From Methylomonas subterranea (GTDB lineage: Bacteria; Pseudomonadota; Gammaproteobacteria; Methylococcales; Methylomonadaceae): a stretch of 64,000 nucleotides of DNA. This document shows, piece by piece, positions 35,474 to 47,552 of the stretch. The notes beneath the pieces are model-generated. The model searched no databases, was not told the origin of the DNA, and saw nothing but the letters and a program-made list of their open reading frames with translations. The position numbers and the translations under genes are program-made. Position 1 is the stretch's first letter. Each line of letters opens with the position of its first letter. Where the stretch lies: NCBI RefSeq assembly GCF_024505185.1, contig NZ_JANIBJ010000011.1, positions 1 through 64,000 on the forward strand. Direction: 5' to 3'.

Positions 35474-37173
35474 GCACAATCATCAGACAAGCCTATGCCG
35501 ACATGTTCGGCCCCACCACCGGCGACCGTATGCGGCTGGCCGACACCGACTTGATCCTGGAAGTGGAAGCCGATTACACCGTCTACGGTGACGAGGTGAA
35601 ATTCGGCGGCGGCAAGGTGATTCGCGATGGCATGGGCCAAAGCCAGCTGGGCAACGATCAGGCTGTGGATTTGGTGATTACCAACGCGCTGATCATCGAT
35701 TACTGGGGTGTCGTCAAGGCCGACGTCGGCGTCAAGGACGGCCGCATCTTTAAAATCGGCAAGGCCGGCAATCCGGACGTGCAGCCCGGCGTCGACATCA
35801 TCGTCGGCCCAGGCACCGAAGTCATTGCCGGCGAAGGCCAGATTCTGACCGCCGGCGGCATCGATGCCCACATCCATTTCATTTGCCCGCAGCAGATCGA
35901 GGAAGCGCTGTGCTCCGGCGTGACGACGATGATCGGCGGCGGAACCGGACCCGCCACCGGCACCAACGCCACCACCTGCACGCCGGGGCCCTGGCATATC
36001 CAACAAATGCTGAAAGCGCTGGACGGTTTACCGATGAACTTTGGTTTGCTGGGTAAAGGCAACGCCAGCCTGCCCGGCGCGTTGGCAGAACAAATCCAAG
36101 CCGGGGCCATGGGCCTGAAACTGCACGAAGACTGGGGCACCACGCCGGCGGCGATCGATTGTTGCCTGAGCGTGGCCGAGCGTTTCGATGTGCAGATTGC
36201 CATTCACACCGACACGCTGAATGAATCCGGTTTCGTGGAAGACACCATCGCCGCCTTCAAGGGCCGCACCATCCACACCTATCACACCGAAGGCGCCGGC
36301 GGCGGCCATGCCCCGGACATTATCAAAGCTTGCGGTCTGGCGAATGTACTGCCCTCCTCGACCAATCCGACCCGGCCTTACACGGTCAACACGGTCGATG
36401 AGCATCTGGACATGCTGATGGTCTGCCACCACCTCGACCCCAGCATCCCGGAAGACGTGGCTTTCGCCGAATCGCGCATCCGCCGCGAGACCATTGCCGC
36501 CGAAGACATCCTGCACGACCTGGGGGCGTTCTCGATGATTTCTTCCGACTCGCAAGCCATGGGCCGGGTCGGCGAAGTGATTATCCGCACCTGGCAGACC
36601 GCGCATAAAATGAAGGTTCAGCGCGGCGCGTTGTCCGGCGACCCGGCCAGCAACGATAACCAGCGCATCAAACGCTACATCGCCAAATACACCATCAACC
36701 CGGCCATCAGCCACGGTATAAGTCATGAAGTGGGTTCCATCGAAGCCGGCAAACTGGCCGATCTGGTGCTGTGGCAACCGGCCTTTTTCGGCGTCAAACC
36801 CAGCTTGATCATCAAAGGCGGCCTGATCGCCGCCGCGCCGATGGGCGACGCCAATGCCTCGATACCCACCCCGCAACCGGTGCATTACCGGCCGATGTTC
36901 GGCAGCTTCGGCCGCGCTGCCGCCAACACCTCGATGATCTTCCTGCCGCAAGCCGCCGTCTCCGCCGGCGTGGCCGGACAATTGGGTTTGCAAAAACGGG
37001 TCGGCACGGTGCGCAATACACGGAACATCGGCAAATCGGATATGAAACTGAACGACTACCAGCCGGTGATGGAGGTTTGTCCGCAGACTTATCAGGTCAG
37101 GGCGGATGGGGTGTTGTTGACTTGCGAGCCGGCGGTGGTTTTGCCGATGGCACAGAGGTATTTTTTGTTTTGA
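35470..37173 (+). CDS. ureC: Urease subunit alpha (catalytic)
   Basis: The 567-residue catalytic subunit has the nickel ligands in [11 protein letters not shown], the lysine that is carbamylated in [11 protein letters not shown], histidines in [12 protein letters not shown] and [16 protein letters not shown], the flap cysteine in MVCHHLD and the aspartate in SSDSQAMGR. Length is normal. The enzyme hydrolyses urea in the cytoplasm. The gene is followed at once by repeat copy D and the HEPN-like insert, which separate it from ureE by about 2.5 kb. Confidence 0.98.
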   Translation: MSTIIRQAYADMFGPTTGDRMRLADTDLILEVEADYTVYGDEVKFGGGKVIRDGMGQSQLGNDQAVDLVITNALIIDYWGVVKADVGVKDGRIFKIGKAGNPDVQPGVDIIVGPGTEVIAGEGQILTAGGIDAHIHFICPQQIEEALCSGVTTMIGGGTGPATGTNATTCTPGPWHIQQMLKALDGLPMNFGLLGKGNASLPGALAEQIQAGAMGLKLHEDWGTTPAAIDCCLSVAERFDVQIAIHTDTLNESGFVEDTIAAFKGRTIHTYHTEGAGGGHAPDIIKACGLANVLPSSTNPTRPYTVNTVDEHLDMLMVCHHLDPSIPEDVAFAESRIRRETIAAEDILHDLGAFSMISSDSQAMGRVGEVIIRTWQTAHKMKVQRGALSGDPASNDNQRIKRYIAKYTINPAISHGISHEVGSIEAGKLADLVLWQPAFFGVKPSLIIKGGLIAAAPMGDANASIPTPQPVHYRPMFGSFGRAAANTSMIFLPQAAVSAGVAGQLGLQKRVGTVRNTRNIGKSDMKLNDYQPVMEVCPQTYQVRADGVLLTCEPAVVLPMAQRYFLF

Positions 37174-37184
37174 TTTTGGTTTTT

Positions 37185-37456
37185 GGTGTCGCTGACGCGA
37201 CGGCTGTATGTTTGAAGTCGGGTCTCGGCCCGACAGCCGAGGTACTTTTCTTTGCTTGTCCAAAGAAAAGTACCCAAAAGAAACGACACCCCATGCCGCT
37301 TTGATCCTGCGCGCCGAAGGCTTTGAACGGGGTTTTCCGAAGGGGCTTCCCAGCCCCTACGAAAAACGCGATGCATCCCTGCATCGCCCCTATCGGGCTA
37401 ATCCGTTCAAACCCTCCGGTGCTCGGCGCGGCATCAGGGGATTAAACCCGTCGCGG
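37185..37456 (+). repeat. Multi-hairpin repeat family 1, copy D
   Basis: Starts 12 bp after the ureC stop with GGTGTCGCTGACGCGACGG and shows all family palindromes, including GGTACTTTTCTTTG/CAAAGAAAAGTACC and GCGATGCA/TGCATCGC, with the tail GTGCTCGGCGCGGCATCAGG. It faces copy E in inverted orientation across the HEPN-like gene. Confidence 0.9.
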
Positions 37457-37490
37457 TGGATAAGGTATTGTATGAATTTATAATTGAGGC

Positions 37491-37518
37491 GTAGGGTGGG
37501 CAAATTTGCCCACCCTAC
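37491..37518. repeat. Perfect 28-bp palindrome
   Basis: GTAGGGTGGGCAAA is followed directly by its exact reverse complement. It lies 37 bp upstream of the AT-rich gene start and is a member of the short GTAGGGTGGGC palindrome family. Confidence 0.75.
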
Positions 37519-37555
37519 CGGGCTATTAAACAATTTTGCAAGTCATAGGAATTTA

Positions 37556-39223
37556 ATGTTTGCTAAACCACCACTTCTTACTATTCAGCAAGGTTCGAAA
37601 GGTACGTTTGTATCCTGGTTAGAAGACCTAGGTCTTAAAGATTTTCTGACAAATCATCCTTTGCCTAAGCTAGTGGAATGGGGATGGCTTGTTCCCCAAT
37701 ATCGAGTTGTTTTCCCAGTCGACTATTTTTTAGCTTGGCAAAACTTCCCATTATGTCCTGCCCAAACAGATCCTGATAAACCCGCATTTGATATTGAAGA
37801 TTATTTATGGGCTTCGGATTGGTGTATTAATGATGATCGCAATCCTCTTTGGTTTTTGCACCCTTTTTTTCATACTGACGATGCAACTCATGAATTTCTT
37901 CGCCGAAACGATTTTTTAACAACACCAATACCAGAATCATTTATTCACCCCTATCGCTCCATCTTAATAACTCCCTATGCTGACTATTTATTTCATTGGC
38001 AAGCCTATGCACTGATTGACGTTATATGTAAAGCCGATTATTTTCAGCCTATTCTCAATACACCAGATATTGAAGAACGTGCCCAATCCGTTATACGGGG
38101 CGCTACACAACTTAAACAAAATGATATAAAGCCTACTGATGTACTCAGCGAGTCTAATAACTGGGGTGGATTGGCCGAGCCGATGACATGGCTCTCTCAT
38201 TACCGCGCGTTTCGCGACGCCTTGTTTGGCAATGAAGATCAAAATCTACACATAAAAGGTGCGAAACAATTAGCTGAGCATTTAGGTATCAATGCAGAAA
38301 TACTTGAAGATGCTATCGAAACAAAATTACTGAGATTGGCAAAACGTTGGCTATGGGCTAACGAAAAGTACTGTAAATGGACGCTCCAAGCTTGGCCTTA
38401 TCTCCAGCAAGACATCAGGCTCGCTTTAGAATGGCTTTACATCCTGAACGACAATGACCTTGCCTTCTATTTGGATAAGTGGGCCTATTCGTCTTTTGGT
38501 GAACGAGAATGGGTGGACTTAAGAAAAGTTTTACCCTATGAATTTTTTCAAGATAAGCAGTATTTTTTACTTTATTTGCCTTTTTATGAAAAGCATTATA
38601 AGGATATTTTGCCAACAAACGAAAAGCTGAAACAATTTGTCGACAGTCTTCAATCAACTAATAAATCTTTTGGTAGCTTATTAAATGCATTTCGCCAGCT
38701 TCACGAAAACTTAGAATATTACCCTGAGCAAAAGGGTGGTTTGGACTTTCGAACATTACGTCCCCTTGATTATTACTCGTTACTGGCGATACGTGCCGAA
38801 AGTTGTCTTCGTTACGCGTTAGGTTATGACCGAGAGGAGAATATTTCGCAAGAGAATGATAAAAAAGGGTTGACTGATTACATAAGAGAACTTGCTAGAC
38901 AAAGAAATATATCTGATAGCGTCGTTGATTTTTTCGAGCAGAAAAAAAATAATAATGGTCAAAAATATACAAAAGCCGGTCAATATACTCAACCAAAAAA
39001 ATCGAATGACCCTATCGGTAAAATCATGCAAGTTGAATGCGCCGATGAAAGGAATACTTGTTTGTTGAAAGCGTTTTTATCTTGTCTTTTAGCTAGAAAC
39101 TATTTTGCTCACCATACCTATTTAGACAAGGAATTGATACGAACTGAAAAATCAGCTTTTATGCTAACCGGTATTTTAACTACGGTTCTAGTTCTGTTGG
39201 ATGACACGGTCGATTATAGTTAA
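37556..39223 (+). CDS. Unknown 555-residue protein with HEPN-like Rx4H motif (AT-rich insert)
   Basis: I do not recognise the full-length family. The protein is soluble, aromatic-rich and charged (SWLEDLGLKDFLTNHPLPKL, WCINDDRNPLWFLHPFF), with a mainly helical middle. Near the C-terminus, LLARNYFAHHTYLD (R514, H519) matches the R-x4-H motif of HEPN ribonuclease or RNA-binding domains, preceded by a helix AESCLRYALGY. The gene is strikingly AT-rich against the urease genes. It lies between inverted repeat copies D and E, inside the urease operon. A defence or RNA-cleavage role is a hypothesis from the motif and context. Confidence 0.7.
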   Translation: MFAKPPLLTIQQGSKGTFVSWLEDLGLKDFLTNHPLPKLVEWGWLVPQYRVVFPVDYFLAWQNFPLCPAQTDPDKPAFDIEDYLWASDWCINDDRNPLWFLHPFFHTDDATHEFLRRNDFLTTPIPESFIHPYRSILITPYADYLFHWQAYALIDVICKADYFQPILNTPDIEERAQSVIRGATQLKQNDIKPTDVLSESNNWGGLAEPMTWLSHYRAFRDALFGNEDQNLHIKGAKQLAEHLGINAEILEDAIETKLLRLAKRWLWANEKYCKWTLQAWPYLQQDIRLALEWLYILNDNDLAFYLDKWAYSSFGEREWVDLRKVLPYEFFQDKQYFLLYLPFYEKHYKDILPTNEKLKQFVDSLQSTNKSFGSLLNAFRQLHENLEYYPEQKGGLDFRTLRPLDYYSLLAIRAESCLRYALGYDREENISQENDKKGLTDYIRELARQRNISDSVVDFFEQKKNNNGQKYTKAGQYTQPKKSNDPIGKIMQVECADERNTCLLKAFLSCLLARNYFAHHTYLDKELIRTEKSAFMLTGILTTVLVLLDDTVDYS

Positions 39224-39242
39224 GTCGCATACTCTGCGTGTT

Positions 39243-39275
39243 CTATGGTTCCCACGCTCTGCGTGGGAACCATAG
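39243..39275. repeat. Perfect 15-bp stem hairpin
   Basis: CTATGGTTCCCACGC, a 3-base loop, then its exact complement. It lies 20 bp after the HEPN-like gene stop and may act as its terminator, though no T-run follows. The GTTCCCACGC core is a short repeat seen in many bacterial genomes. Another short GTGGGCAC palindrome follows at 39291-39323. Confidence 0.65.
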
Positions 39276-39351
39276 GATGCTAGCTTTCCCGCGTGGGCAC
39301 GAAAAGCGTGTGCCCACCCTACGTTTGTTGGATTTTCCATTGAATTTCGGT

Positions 39352-39615
39352 AGGGTTTTTGTCCCCTGATGCCGCGCCGAGCACCGGAGGGTTTGGGCGG
39401 ATCAGCCCGAAGGGGCGCGGCAGGGACGCCGCGCGTTTTTCGTAGGGGCTGGATGCCCCTTCGAAAAACCCCGCGCAAACCCTCCGGAGCGCAGGATCAA
39501 AGCGGCATGGGGTGGCATTTTCTTTGGTTTCTTTCTTTTGGCCAAACAAAAGAAAGAAACTCGGCTGTCGGGCCGAGACCCGACTTTAAAACAATCCGTC
39601 GCGACAGCGACACAA
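39352..39615 (-). repeat. Multi-hairpin repeat family 1, copy E (inverted)
   Basis: The reverse complement of the family unit: tail CCCCTGATGCCGCGCCGAGC first, head GTCGCGACAGCGACAC last, 27 bp before ureE. Some stems differ from the other copies (GCGGCAGGGACGCCGCGC replaces GCGATGCAGGGATGCATCGC; the TTTCTTTCTTTTGG/CCAAACAAAAGAAAG stem replaces the ACTTTTC one), with compensating changes on both arms. Confidence 0.9.
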
Positions 39616-39641
39616 AACCAAAAACCAAACAGCAAAACAAA

Positions 39642-40073
39642 ATGCTAAAACTCACCGAAACCACTAACACCGAAGACCAGCCCGACGACACACTCACCCT
39701 CCCCTACGACGCCCGGCAAAAATCCCGCCAACCGGCCACCACCCAGGGCGGCATTCAAGTCGGCGTATTTCTGCCGCGCGGGCAAACGTTACGGCACGGC
39801 GCGGTACTCACCAACAACCAGGGTTTCAAAGTCAAAATCGAAGCGGCACCGGAAGCCTTGTCGGTGGTGAGATGCACCGATCCCTTGCTGTTCGCCCGCG
39901 CCTGCTACCACCTCGGCAACCGACACATCGCCCTGCAAATTTTGCCGGACGAACTGCGCTTTCTGACCGATCATGTGCTGGATCAAATGCTGATTGGTTT
40001 GGGTTTAAGCGTCGAACATCAAACCCTGCCGTTCGAACCGGAAGCCGGCGCTTACCACAGCCATGGTCACTAA
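39642..40073 (+). CDS. ureE: Urease accessory protein UreE
   Basis: The 143-residue nickel metallochaperone has [15 protein letters not shown] at the N-terminus, then [39 protein letters not shown], and a short histidine tail HSHGH. It donates nickel to the UreDFG-urease complex. The start lies just after repeat copy E. Its stop overlaps ureF by 11 bp. Confidence 0.94.
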   Translation: MLKLTETTNTEDQPDDTLTLPYDARQKSRQPATTQGGIQVGVFLPRGQTLRHGAVLTNNQGFKVKIEAAPEALSVVRCTDPLLFARACYHLGNRHIALQILPDELRFLTDHVLDQMLIGLGLSVEHQTLPFEPEAGAYHSHGH

Positions 40074-40737
40074 TCTGTCCTTGCTGAGGCTGTTGCAACT
40101 GGTCAGCCCCAGTTTGCCGATTGGCATGTACAGTTATTCGCAAGGGCTGGAAACGGCGGTGCATGACGGTTGGCTGACCAACGCCGTGCAAACCGGCGAC
40201 TGGCTGCGCGGCCTGCTGCACAACGGCTTGGGCAAGGTCGATGCGCCGCTGTTGGCGCGCTTGTACGATGCGTGGCAAAGCGGCGATATGGCCGCCGTCG
40301 AGCACTGGAGCCAGACTCTCAATGCCTATCGGGAAACCGCCGAATTGCGCGCCGAGGACAAGCAGACCGGCCAAGCCTTGGCGCGTTTACTGGTCAATTT
40401 GGAGATGCCGGAAGCCCAGGCTTGGCAGAAGCGGCCCGACGCGACCTTGGCGACACTGTTTGCATTGGCGGCGGTGCGCTGGCAAATCGACAAGGCCGAC
40501 GCGGTTAGCGGCTATTTGTGGGGTTGGCTGGAAAACCAGGTATTGGGCGCGATCAAATTGGTGCCCTTGGGGCAAGTGGCCGGCCAGAAATTGTTACAGG
40601 ATTTGGCCGGCGAATTGCCGGGCTTGGGGGAGCAGGCATTAATACTGAGGGACGACGAGATCGGCGGCAGTTGCTTCGGTCTGGCCTTGGCCAGCAGTCG
40701 GCACGAGATACAGTATTCGCGGCTGTTTCGGTCGTGA
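40063..40737 (+). CDS. ureF: Urease accessory protein UreF
   Basis: The 224-residue helical protein reads [24 protein letters not shown] near the start, the UreF signature, and later [25 protein letters not shown]. UreF links UreD and UreG and gates the GTPase during nickel insertion. It is translationally coupled to ureE by overlap. Confidence 0.95.
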   Translation: MVTNLSLLRLLQLVSPSLPIGMYSYSQGLETAVHDGWLTNAVQTGDWLRGLLHNGLGKVDAPLLARLYDAWQSGDMAAVEHWSQTLNAYRETAELRAEDKQTGQALARLLVNLEMPEAQAWQKRPDATLATLFALAAVRWQIDKADAVSGYLWGWLENQVLGAIKLVPLGQVAGQKLLQDLAGELPGLGEQALILRDDEIGGSCFGLALASSRHEIQYSRLFRS

Positions 40738-40832
40738 AACCATGAGCTCAAAAAATGCTTTTATGCAATTATCCACCCGCACTTAGCAATCGCTGAATAG
40801 TTACGCTTTTATTACTACTCGAGAAAAACACT

Positions 40833-41447
40833 ATGAACAACAAACAAGTCTTACGTGTGGGCATAGGCGGCCCGGTCGGTTCCGGCAAAACCGCGCTGGT
40901 GGACGCCTTGTGCAAGAAAATGCGCGATCAATTTCAGATCGGCGTGGTCACCAACGATATTTACACCCGCGAAGACCAGCAGTTTTTGATCCGCAGTCAG
41001 GCGCTGCCGGAACAGCGCATTCTGGGGGTGGAAACCGGCGGTTGCCCGCATACCGCCATCCGCGAGGACGCTTCGATGAATCTGGCGGCGGTGGACGAAT
41101 TGTGCGAACGTTGGCCCGAGCTGGATTTCGTGATGGTGGAAAGCGGCGGCGATAATCTCAGCGCCACCTTCAGCCCGGAACTGGCCGATCTGACCATTTA
41201 CGTGATCGACGTCTCGGCCGGCGACAAGATTCCGCGCAAGGGCGGCCCCGGCATCACCCGCTCGGATTTATTGGTCATCAACAAAATCGATCTGGCTCCG
41301 CATGTCGGCGCCTCGCTGGAGGTGATGAACCGGGACGCTAAAAAAATGCGCGGCGCCCGCCCCTTCGTATTCAGCAATATCAAAACCGGCCAGGGCGTCA
41401 ACGAAATTGCCAGCTTCATCGTCAATCAGGGCATGCTGGGGAGCTAA
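40833..41447 (+). CDS. ureG: Urease accessory GTPase UreG
   Basis: The 204-residue GTPase has the P-loop [15 protein letters not shown], the nickel-binding motif CPH in [34 protein letters not shown] and the base-recognition [14 protein letters not shown] hydrolysis drives nickel delivery to urease. It follows ureF after about 95 bp and ends the urease cluster. Confidence 0.97.
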   Translation: MNNKQVLRVGIGGPVGSGKTALVDALCKKMRDQFQIGVVTNDIYTREDQQFLIRSQALPEQRILGVETGGCPHTAIREDASMNLAAVDELCERWPELDFVMVESGGDNLSATFSPELADLTIYVIDVSAGDKIPRKGGPGITRSDLLVINKIDLAPHVGASLEVMNRDAKKMRGARPFVFSNIKTGQGVNEIASFIVNQGMLGS

Positions 41448-41537
41448 GCGCGCGGGCACGATCATTGCTGTAAATTCGACTGAAACGTCGGTTTCGATTT
41501 TTTGATCGGTATTTTTTTCACTATCCGGGCGGCGGCA

Positions 41538-42917
<1,380 letters not shown>

Positions 42918-42920
42918 AAA

Positions 42921-44225
42921 TCAGGCCTGTTGCAGCAGCGGCTTTTCCAAGATGACGCCGCTGCTTTCCACCCGGTTGCGGCCGTTGTGCTTGGCTTTGT
43001 AGAGGGCCGCGTCGGCGGCATGTATCAATTGAGCGGCCGTTTCCGCCACGCTGTGTTTGTGGCTGAGTTTGCTGTCGAAAGTCGCCACGCCGATGGAGAT
43101 GCTGACCGGAATGGCGCGGCCGTTATATTCGATAGGCAAACCGGCAATACTGCCGCGTATGCGCTCGGCAATTTCCTCGGAGATGTTTTCGCCGCTGCCG
43201 GACAACAGCGCTACAAATTCCTCGCCGCCGTAGCGCGACAACACGTCGTTGCTGCGCAGTTGTTTTTTGATGGCCGCCGCCACCAAGGCCAACACGTGGT
43301 CGCCGGCCTGATGGCCGAAATTGTCGTTAATGCGCTTGAAATAATCGATATCCAGAAACAGGCAGGACAGGGGTTGGCGGTTGCGCAGGCCGCGGTCTAT
43401 TTCTTCGTCGATACGCTGTTCCAGAAAACGCCGATTGTTGACGCCGGTTAAGGGGTCTATCAGGCTGGTGCGACGCATGGTCTCGAAATTCAGGGTATTT
43501 TCCAGGCAGATACTCAACACCGAAGCCAGATGTTCGATAAAGTCGGTGGCCATGGTGCGAATGAAACGGTCCTGACGGAAACTGCCCAGATTCAATGAAC
43601 CCAGATATTTACCGCGCCGCACCAAGGGAGCCAGTATTACCGACGACGGCCTTTCGGTTTCGCCGGGGAAAAACGGTTCGTAGTTTTCCGGGTGGTAGAT
43701 GCCCAGCAACGGCCGGTGGGTGTAGTCGAAAAACTTTTTGAACAGGCCGTCGTCGTTGACCAGCACAAGGCCTTTTCGATTTTGGTAGGGATAATGGTCG
43801 CTACTTAAGTAGGCCGCGATTTCCTGGGTAGGGTCGAACAAAAACAGGCTGACGATTTCCAGATCGAACAGGGATTTACTTTCATCCAATATGTAATCGA
43901 TCATCTCTGTCAGGGTACTCAGCCCCAACAAGCGCATTTCGAAGGCTTGCAGGCGTTTTAAAGTCAGGCTGTTATGTTGCACCCGGGTCAGCATGCCGTC
44001 TAAATGGCTTTGCAGAACCCGCAAGTCGGCTGTGATATCTTCGTCCAATGTTTCAGTCTCGACGGAAATTACTGATGCATTAAGGTTAGCAGCAATCTGA
44101 AAATCTGCCCGCTCCCGGCAAGTGCGGGGCCGAACGCTGAAGGGAAGAATCAGGCGGGGCAAGCTGGGCTGCCGGCGACAAAGATGTCGCCGGCGAGGTG
44201 TTCCCGTCCTCCCGTCGGCGGGCAA
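42921..44225 (-). CDS. GAF/DUF484-like sensor diguanylate cyclase
   Basis: Up to 434 residues, with a coiled N-terminal part, a GAF- or DUF484-like sensor ([40 protein letters not shown]) and a C-terminal GGDEF domain ([17 protein letters not shown], active site YGGEEF). The product inhibition site RSND precedes the active site at the usual distance. It should make cyclic di-GMP. The first 50 or so residues are arginine-rich and unlike the family. A TTG start near 44048 is more credible than the ATG at 44225, so the true start is uncertain. Confidence 0.88.
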   Translation of the reverse strand: MPADGRTGTPRRRHLCRRQPSLPRLILPFSVRPRTCRERADFQIAANLNASVISVETETLDEDITADLRVLQSHLDGMLTRVQHNSLTLKRLQAFEMRLLGLSTLTEMIDYILDESKSLFDLEIVSLFLFDPTQEIAAYLSSDHYPYQNRKGLVLVNDDGLFKKFFDYTHRPLLGIYHPENYEPFFPGETERPSSVILAPLVRRGKYLGSLNLGSFRQDRFIRTMATDFIEHLASVLSICLENTLNFETMRRTSLIDPLTGVNNRRFLEQRIDEEIDRGLRNRQPLSCLFLDIDYFKRINDNFGHQAGDHVLALVAAAIKKQLRSNDVLSRYGGEEFVALLSGSGENISEEIAERIRGSIAGLPIEYNGRAIPVSISIGVATFDSKLSHKHSVAETAAQLIHAADAALYKAKHNGRNRVESSGVILEKPLLQQA

Positions 44226-44281
44226 GCTCGCCGCCGGAGCTTTCTGTCAGGCTTCGGAATGATGCCAGCCCTTCATGACGC

Positions 44282-46840
44282 TTAAGCTACCTGATCGGCC
44301 TTTTCCTGAAAACTGGGGATTTGATTAAAATTCAGGTAACGGTAAGTATCGGCGCTGGTTTCGTCGATGCTGGCGGCGTATTGCAGGTATTCCGCAACGG
44401 TGGGAATTTTGCCCAACAGGGAACACACCGCAGCCAATTCCGCCGACGCCAGATAGACATTGGCGCCGTTGCCGAGACGGTTGGGAAAGTTTCGGGTCGA
44501 GGTGGAAACCACGGTCGAGCCTTCCGCCACCCTGGCCTGATTACCCATGCACAGCGAGCAACCTGGCATTTCGGTGCGGGCACCGACCTTGCCGAAGGTG
44601 CCGTAATAGCCCTCTTCCACCAATTGATTTTGATCCATTTTGGTGGGTGGCGCCACCCACAGGCGGGTCGGCAAGGCGCCGGCTTTTTCCAGCAATTTGC
44701 CGGCGGCGCGGAAGTGGCCGATGTTGGTCATGCAGGAACCGATGAACACCTCGTCGATTTTGGTGCCGGCCACTTCGGACAAGGGTTTGATGTCATCCGG
44801 GTCGTTGGGGCAAGCCATTAAAGGTTCGGTGATCTGGTTCAGGTCGATTTCGATGATTTCCGCATATTCCGCGTCGCTATCGGCTTCCAGCAGTACCGGT
44901 TTTGCCAACCAATCCTGCATGGCCTTGATGCGGCGTTGTATGGTTCTGGCATCGCCGTAGCCTTCCGCAATCATCCATTTCAACAGGGTAATGTTGGAAT
45001 TAAGGTATTCGCGAATCGGCGCTTCGTTCAGCTTGATGGTGCAGCCGCCGGCCGAGCGTTCGGCCGAGGCGTCGGACAATTCGAAGGCCTGTTCGACTTT
45101 CAAATCCGGCAAGCCCTCGATTTCCAGAATGCGCCCGGAAAATACGTTCTTTTTGCCCTGCTTGGCCACGGTCAGCAAACCACGCTGAATGGCCGCGTAA
45201 GGAATCGCATTCACCAAGTCGCGCAAGGTAATGCCGGGTTGCATTTGGCCCTTGAAGCGCACCAGTACCGATTCCGGCATATCCAGCGGCATCACGCCGG
45301 TGGCGGCGGCAAACGCCACCAGACCGGAACCGGCCGGAAAGGAAATACCGATCGGAAAACGGGTATGCGAATCGCCGCCGGTGCCGACCGTATCCGGCAG
45401 CAGCATGCGGTTCAGCCAGGAGTGAATCACGCCGTCGCCGGGGCGCAAGGACACGCCGCCGCGAGTCATGATGAAATCCGGCAGAGTGTGCTGCATTTTT
45501 ACATCCACCGGTTTCGGATAAGCAGCGGTATGGCAAAAGGACTGCATCACCAGGTCGGCGGAAAAGCCCAGGCAGGCCAGGTCTTTCAATTCGTCGCGGG
45601 TCATGGGGCCGGTGGTGTCTTGCGAGCCGACCGTGGTCATGCGCGGTTCGCAATAACTGCCGGGCCGCACGCCGGGTAAACCGCAGGCCTGACCGACGAT
45701 TTTTTGCGCCAGTGTGTAGCCCTTGCCGGTATCGGCCACCGCCGCCAGTTGGCGAAATACGGCCGAGGCCGGCAAGCCCAGGGCCTTGCGCGCCCTGTCC
45801 GTCAATCCACGGCCTATAATCAACGGAATCCGGCCGCCGGCCCGCACTTCGTCCAGTATCACTTCGGTTTTGAGTTGAAACTCGCAGACCACTTCATCGC
45901 TGTCATGGCGTTTAATCAGACCGAGGTAGGGATAAATGTCGATCACATCCCCCATTTGCATGGTTGTGACGTCGCACTCGATAGGCAGCGCGCCGGAATC
46001 TTCCATGGTGTTGAAAAAAATCGGGGCTATCTTGCCGCCGATGCAGACACCGCCGGCTCGTTTATTGGGGATATGGGGAATATCGTCGCCCATGAACCAC
46101 AACACCGAGTTGGTGGCGGATTTGCGCGACGAGCCGGTGCCGACAACGTCTCCGACGTAAGCCACCGGAAAGCCCTTGGCTTTCAATTCGGCGATCTGTT
46201 GCTCTGCGTTGACGATGCCTTCGCGCGGCATTTTCAGCATGGCCTTGGCATGCAGCGGAATGTCCGGCCGCGACCAGGCATCCGGCGCCGGCGACAGGTC
46301 GTCGGTGTTGGTTTCGCCGCTGACTTTAAACACCGTGACGGTGAGTTTTTCCGGCACTTCCGGTTTGGCGGTAAACCATTCGGCATCGGCCCAGGATTGC
46401 AGCACCTGTTTCGCATGCGCATTGCCGGCCTCGGCCTTTTCCTGTACGTCATGGAAGGCGTCGAAGATCAGCAAAATATGCGGCAGCGCCTTGGCGGCAA
46501 GCGGCGCCAAGGCGGCATGATCCAATAGCTCGATCAAGGGCGCGATGTTGTAACCGCCCAGCATGGTACCCAACAATTCGGTGGCTTTTTCGGCGGAAAC
46601 GATGGGCGATACCGCCACACCCTTGGCCACATCGGCCAAAAATGCGGCCTTGACATAGGCGGCTTCGTCGACGCCGGCCGGCACCCGTTCCGCCAGCAGC
46701 TCCAGTAAAAAGGCCTCTTCGCCGGCCGGCGGCTTTTTCAATAACTCGACCAGAGCTGAAACCTGTCCGGCATCCAGCGGTTTGGGAACGATGCCTTCGG
46801 CGGCCCGTTCGGCTACGTGTTTTCGGTATTCTTCTAACAT
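44282..46840 (-). CDS. acnB: Aconitate hydratase B
   Basis: The 852-residue protein is a full-length AcnB. The HEAT-like N-terminus ([16 protein letters not shown]) is followed by the swivelling domain ([32 protein letters not shown]) and the cluster-binding cysteines in [13 protein letters not shown] and [12 protein letters not shown]. It converts citrate to isocitrate, and in many gammaproteobacteria 2-methylaconitate as well. The start at 46840 gives the conserved N-terminus. The NAD isocitrate dehydrogenase lies 0.7 kb upstream on the same strand. Confidence 0.97.
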   Translation of the reverse strand: MLEEYRKHVAERAAEGIVPKPLDAGQVSALVELLKKPPAGEEAFLLELLAERVPAGVDEAAYVKAAFLADVAKGVAVSPIVSAEKATELLGTMLGGYNIAPLIELLDHAALAPLAAKALPHILLIFDAFHDVQEKAEAGNAHAKQVLQSWADAEWFTAKPEVPEKLTVTVFKVSGETNTDDLSPAPDAWSRPDIPLHAKAMLKMPREGIVNAEQQIAELKAKGFPVAYVGDVVGTGSSRKSATNSVLWFMGDDIPHIPNKRAGGVCIGGKIAPIFFNTMEDSGALPIECDVTTMQMGDVIDIYPYLGLIKRHDSDEVVCEFQLKTEVILDEVRAGGRIPLIIGRGLTDRARKALGLPASAVFRQLAAVADTGKGYTLAQKIVGQACGLPGVRPGSYCEPRMTTVGSQDTTGPMTRDELKDLACLGFSADLVMQSFCHTAAYPKPVDVKMQHTLPDFIMTRGGVSLRPGDGVIHSWLNRMLLPDTVGTGGDSHTRFPIGISFPAGSGLVAFAAATGVMPLDMPESVLVRFKGQMQPGITLRDLVNAIPYAAIQRGLLTVAKQGKKNVFSGRILEIEGLPDLKVEQAFELSDASAERSAGGCTIKLNEAPIREYLNSNITLLKWMIAEGYGDARTIQRRIKAMQDWLAKPVLLEADSDAEYAEIIEIDLNQITEPLMACPNDPDDIKPLSEVAGTKIDEVFIGSCMTNIGHFRAAGKLLEKAGALPTRLWVAPPTKMDQNQLVEEGYYGTFGKVGARTEMPGCSLCMGNQARVAEGSTVVSTSTRNFPNRLGNGANVYLASAELAAVCSLLGKIPTVAEYLQYAASIDETSADTYRYLNFNQIPSFQEKADQVA

Positions 46841-46893
46841 GAGCTTAATCCTGCAAATAACGGCCACTGGAATCCGGCGGCCGGTAACAATAA

Positions 46894-47508
46894 TTAAATG
46901 GGGTGGCTTTCGCGTTGAAGCGATTGCTGTTCCAGCAAAAACGCCCGAACATCCTCGTTTTCAACCCGATCGTAAATCTCGGCCACGGTCAGCGTAATAT
47001 CCACGGATTGGAAGAATACCTCGTCACCGAGAAAATAGTGATTGGACACCCAGCCTTCGCTGCGGCGGCAAACTTCTACATCGACGATGTCCTGTTCGAT
47101 CAGCACGTATTCCAGCAAACTGGGCAAACTCTGGTATAGACGCCGCTTAAGGGTTTCGTCCATGCGCCGCGTGGATTTGGATAACACTTCAACCAGCAAC
47201 CTAGGTGCATCGCTGTAATATTCGTGCGGCTGACTCTCTTCGCAAACCACCATCGCATCGGGATAAAAAAAATGATTTCCTACTTTGACTTTCAGATCGG
47301 AGCTAAACGCTTCACAGGATTTTCCACGCAATTGGTTGCGGAATTCAGCCGCGATGTTCAACGCAATCCGCTCATGATTTCGACTAGCACCGGACATGGC
47401 ATACACGGCGCCATCGATATATTCATGTTTGATATCGCTCAGCAATTCGCCCGCAAGATAGTCGTCAATACTGATCCATGCATCTTGACCCTTTTGCCGC
47501 GGACTCAT
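46894..47508 (-). CDS. Uma2 family (DUF820) putative endonuclease
   Basis: The 204-residue protein shows the Uma2 layout: [58 protein letters not shown] and [16 protein letters not shown]. These form a PD-(D/E)xK nuclease-like fold with the D...E-V-L-S core. Function is unknown; such genes are abundant and mobile in cyanobacteria and some proteobacteria. It is placed between acnB and the isocitrate dehydrogenase gene on the same strand. Confidence 0.88.
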   Translation of the reverse strand: MSPRQKGQDAWISIDDYLAGELLSDIKHEYIDGAVYAMSGASRNHERIALNIAAEFRNQLRGKSCEAFSSDLKVKVGNHFFYPDAMVVCEESQPHEYYSDAPRLLVEVLSKSTRRMDETLKRRLYQSLPSLLEYVLIEQDIVDVEVCRRSEGWVSNHYFLGDEVFFQSVDITLTVAEIYDRVENEDVRAFLLEQQSLQRESHPI

Positions 47509-47552
47509 GCTAACCTCCGATTCTTGGTAGTTCCACTCAAACCGATAATACC

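Noticed and set aside
32394-39700. Short open frames of similar sequence within the repeat copies
   Set aside because: They recur in several frames and both strands of the same hairpin repeat and reflect its sequence, not a conserved protein.
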